A stretch of 27,441 nucleotides of DNA from a virus. The stretch spans positions 1-27,441 of the IMG/VR virus record IMGVR_UViG_3300021962_006617. One strand, 5' to 3'. Positions within the stretch are counted from its first letter, which is position 1. The number at the start of each line of letters is the position of its first letter. The position numbers and the translations under genes were made by a program. The notes beneath the pieces are model-generated. The model was not told the origin of the DNA. It saw only the letters and a list, made by a program, of their open reading frames with translations, and searched no databases. This document shows, piece by piece, positions 25,786-27,441 of the stretch.

Positions 25786-26419
25786 CGGACCACCAATTAT
25801 TCCCACCATAGAACCTCCTGTCACAAGAAGAACGGAACGCTCTGTATCACACGGACTTGCATTACCAATTATTAATATTCCCGACCCAACTTTAAACTAT
25901 CCAGTTATTGATGTTCCAACTCAAGAAGAGTTTGATGCTGCGGTAAGAGCAGAACAAAAGAAACAAGAAGATGAAAAGGAAGAAAAAACTAGAGGTCTTC
26001 CAGATAGTCAACCAATAGTTCCACAAGTTCAGATTCCCCAAGAATCCATACAAGACAAAATCATCAAAGAAACCAATACAGAAAACACTAACTTAGGAGT
26101 ACCTGTCATTGAAGTACCAATCGTCGGGGAAATTCCAGTCCCACCTAAAGAACAAGTTATTCTTGCTGGCACCACTGCTACTGCTTCTGTTGCTGCGGCT
26201 CTTGTTGGCAAATCTCTGGTGGAATGGATGGTAGGTAAAATGAAACCTATTGTCCAAAGAATCTTTGCTCAGGCAAAGAAAGCACTGAGCAAAGATTTAA
26301 CTGACTATGAACTACAACTCTTCTTTGCTTATGAGCACCAAAAGAAACTCAATAAGACATTAAAGAAAGAGTTTAAGAAACAGAAGTTAGAACAACACAA
26401 GAAATATTATGGTAAGTGA
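25745..26419 (+). CDS. Proline-rich protein with a membrane segment, cyanophage-type
   Basis: 224 residues. Pro/Ile-rich first half (PPIIPTIEPPVTRR, INIPDPTLNYPVIDVPTQEE), charged linker, QIPQESIQDKIIKE, a repeat-like PVIEVPIVGEIPVPPKE, one hydrophobic helix (about 142-166, VILAGTTATASVAAALVGKS), and a very basic C-terminus (KKLNKTLKKEFKKQKLEQHK). Overlaps the upstream gene by 41 nt. No signal peptide, so the C-terminal tail probably stays in the cytoplasm. Stops one base from the convergent nuclease gene. Confidence 0.78.
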   Translation: MEIKIINPSSVRIDGPPIIPTIEPPVTRRTERSVSHGLALPIINIPDPTLNYPVIDVPTQEEFDAAVRAEQKKQEDEKEEKTRGLPDSQPIVPQVQIPQESIQDKIIKETNTENTNLGVPVIEVPIVGEIPVPPKEQVILAGTTATASVAAALVGKSLVEWMVGKMKPIVQRIFAQAKKALSKDLTDYELQLFFAYEHQKKLNKTLKKEFKKQKLEQHKKYYGK

Positions 26420-26833
26420 TTATTTCTTACGCTTTGCATCCAGTTCAGCAAAGTTCTTTTGTTTAGTTCCACCATCATAAGACCAAGCATAACCTTCAAC
26501 AATCATCTGGTCATTGAGTGATGTATCTTGGTCGTTGATAAACAGATGCCCGATGATTCTACCATACTTCTCTGTAGAATCTGGAAGTTCTGTTTTAATC
26601 AGAATGTTTTTCGCACCCTCTACTTTTTTCTTCAACCATTCTTTTGATTCAAGTCCGTATTTCTTTTCGTTTGCGTCTGCAGTGCGCGATTCAGGCGTAT
26701 CAACACCCGCAAGACGAATTCGCTTAGTAAGGGAAATATCAAAACCCAGATCAATATCAGCGTCAATAGTGTCCCCATCGACTACCTTATGAATTGAGCG
26801 AATACGATATATGTATGGGTCTTTATTATCCAT
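26420..26833 (-). CDS. Staphylococcal-nuclease-like (thermonuclease) protein
   Basis: 137 residues, one SNase domain. Catalytic and calcium residues of S. aureus nuclease are all matched: Asp21 (VDGDTI), Arg40, Asp45, Thr46 and Glu48 (RLAGVDTPE), Arg92 (KYGRIIG). No signal peptide, so it would act inside the cell, perhaps degrading host DNA or RNA; a Ca2+-dependent phosphodiesterase by family. Overlaps the upstream gene by one base. Confidence 0.9.
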   Translation of the reverse strand: MDNKDPYIYRIRSIHKVVDGDTIDADIDLGFDISLTKRIRLAGVDTPESRTADANEKKYGLESKEWLKKKVEGAKNILIKTELPDSTEKYGRIIGHLFINDQDTSLNDQMIVEGYAWSYDGGTKQKNFAELDAKRKK

Positions 26834-27045
26834 TAGAAAGGAAACTTAATACTCCCAGTATTTAGTTTGGGGATAGGAAGTTTCTCAAATGCTTTGTTGA
26901 CCTGCTTCTCTACAACAGCACCAACAAACGCTTCTGGGTTGTCTAAAATCTTCTGTGCTTTTTGATAGGTGATGTATGCTCCTACGCCAATCGCAGCACT
27001 AATGCCCAGACTCGTCAGGGACAGTATCAGACTGAGGTGTTTCAT
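26833..27045 (-). CDS. Small membrane-anchored protein
   Basis: 70 residues. N-terminal hydrophobic helix (MKHLSLILSLTSLGISAAIG with more after it), then a soluble helical part (QKAQKILDNPEAFVGAVVEK) ending KLNTGSIKFPF. GGAG eight bases before the ATG. Begins inside the upstream gene. Could be anchor or uncleaved signal. Unknown function. Confidence 0.72.
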   Translation of the reverse strand: MKHLSLILSLTSLGISAAIGVGAYITYQKAQKILDNPEAFVGAVVEKQVNKAFEKLPIPKLNTGSIKFPF

Positions 27046-27151
27046 CTCTCATCTCCAAATGGGCTAACCTAAGTATATAGAAAACACAATATCCTGTGAA
27101 CGCAAGTCCACAGGATAAAATGATGAATACACCCCAATTAAATTCGCTCAC
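26999..27151 (-). CDS. 50-residue single-pass membrane protein
   Basis: GTG start in a TAGTG overlap with the upstream stop. One helix (FNWGVFIILSCGLAFTGYCV, continuing to FYILRL), then an acidic tail (EMRDETPQSDTVPDESGH). 47 nt overlap with the next gene in another frame. Unknown function; the nested arrangement resembles spanin pairs but no lipobox is seen. Confidence 0.62.
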   Translation of the reverse strand: MSEFNWGVFIILSCGLAFTGYCVFYILRLAHLEMRDETPQSDTVPDESGH

Positions 27152-27273
27152 TACTTTTTCTTACCACCGTTCTTTGCTTTTTTAGCATTAGCGTTACCAG
27201 AGTTCTGCTTTTTATTATTAGCAGATCCTGCACCACCAGAACCTTTTTTACCTTTGTTTGGTGACTTGGACAT
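27151..27273 (-). CDS. 40-residue Lys/Gly/Asn-rich peptide
   Basis: Low-complexity, very basic: MSKSPNKGKKGSGGAGSANN, then KKQNSGNANAKKAKNGGKKK. AGGAG six bases before the ATG; TAATG overlap upstream, TAGTG downstream. Might bind nucleic acid through charge (inference). Similar peptides seem usual in cyanophages. Confidence 0.68.
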   Translation of the reverse strand: MSKSPNKGKKGSGGAGSANNKKQNSGNANAKKAKNGGKKK

Positions 27274-27441
27274 TATGCTCCTGTGCGGGGTGTGACGAAC
27301 CCCTCACCTTCCTCTACCTTTGTTTCCAGTGCTTCAACTCTCTCAACAAGAGTTACTGGTGCTTCAGGAGCAGGTGGTTCTGGTGGTGCCTCTACGACAG
27401 TTTCCTCTCTTTTTGCTTCTTCTTTATGTTCATCATCACCC
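27273..27441 (-). CDS. C-terminal part of an acidic, Pro/Glu-rich protein (cut by window edge)
   Basis: The visible 55 residues include EEAKREETVVEAPPEPPAPE, APVTLVERVEALETKVEEGE and the end GFVTPRTGA. The VERVEALETKVEE part has coiled-coil spacing. Its TAA overlaps the next ATG. The N-terminus lies beyond 27441, so no function can be given. Confidence 0.7.
   Translation of the reverse strand, partial: GDDEHKEEAKREETVVEAPPEPPAPEAPVTLVERVEALETKVEEGEGFVTPRTGA

Overview
The window reads as part of the genome of a T4-like marine cyanophage (a myovirus infecting Synechococcus or Prochlorococcus). The basis is a cluster of host-derived photosynthesis genes (5' end of psbA, two high-light-inducible genes, plastocyanin, ferredoxin, a plastid-type terminal oxidase), T4-type late promoters (NATAAATA), many very small overlapping genes, several tRNA genes, and AT-rich, densely packed, mostly minus-strand coding. 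No host chromosomal gene or insertion sequence is visible.

Layout, all minus strand unless stated. (1) 1-2746: psbA with a structured leader and an overlapping early/late promoter, then an electron-transport operon read from a consensus promoter at 2709-2737: hli, small membrane peptide, petF, petE, small membrane peptide, hli, type II peroxiredoxin, terminator at 680-713. (2) 2765-15864: one 13-kb operon of 14 tightly overlapping genes for building and decorating a sugar chain: a GDP-mannose 3,5-epimerase, GT11 and other fucosyltransferase-like enzymes, GT2, GT25 and two other GT-A type transferases, a nucleotide-sugar dehydrogenase-like protein, an asparagine-synthase-like amidotransferase, two methyltransferase-like proteins, and three tandem O-carbamoyltransferase genes of which only the last has the C-terminal domain. 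(3) 15897-16867: terminator, promoter, a run of hairpins with different stems but the same layout, and three small phage genes. (4) 16870-19864: tRNA-Pro, a 2OG-Fe(II) hydroxylase, and a chain of overlapping mini-genes around PTOX, then tRNA-Ser. (5) 19865-20973, plus strand: two paralogous genes of unknown function. (6) 20966-24373: zinc-ribbon protein, Dps-like ferritin, tRNA-Val, small genes, an exported glycine-rich protein, a tRNA array (Gly, Thr, Asn-like, Arg) with two odd structured RNAs, and a lysozyme-like gene next to a membrane-anchored protein. (7) 24432-26419, plus strand: four genes, three with signal peptides, probably late or virion-related. (8) 26420-27441: staphylococcal-nuclease-like protein and small overlapping genes running off the right edge.

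Together, regions 1 and 4 would keep light-driven electron flow going during infection: D1 for photosystem II repair, plastocyanin and ferredoxin as carriers, PTOX as an electron valve, and peroxiredoxin and Dps against oxidative damage. Region 2 would make and modify an unusual glycan, either on the virion or on the host surface.

The most notable points are the split and triplicated carbamoyltransferase with visible duplication junctions; a recurrent design in which the -35 box of a promoter lies in a hairpin or terminator loop; early and late promoters overlapping at one site; a hairpin array beside the epimerase gene; a kink-turn RNA just upstream of tRNA-Gly; and an Asn-type cloverleaf without canonical D and T loops. 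All functional statements rest on motifs read by eye; no database search was possible.
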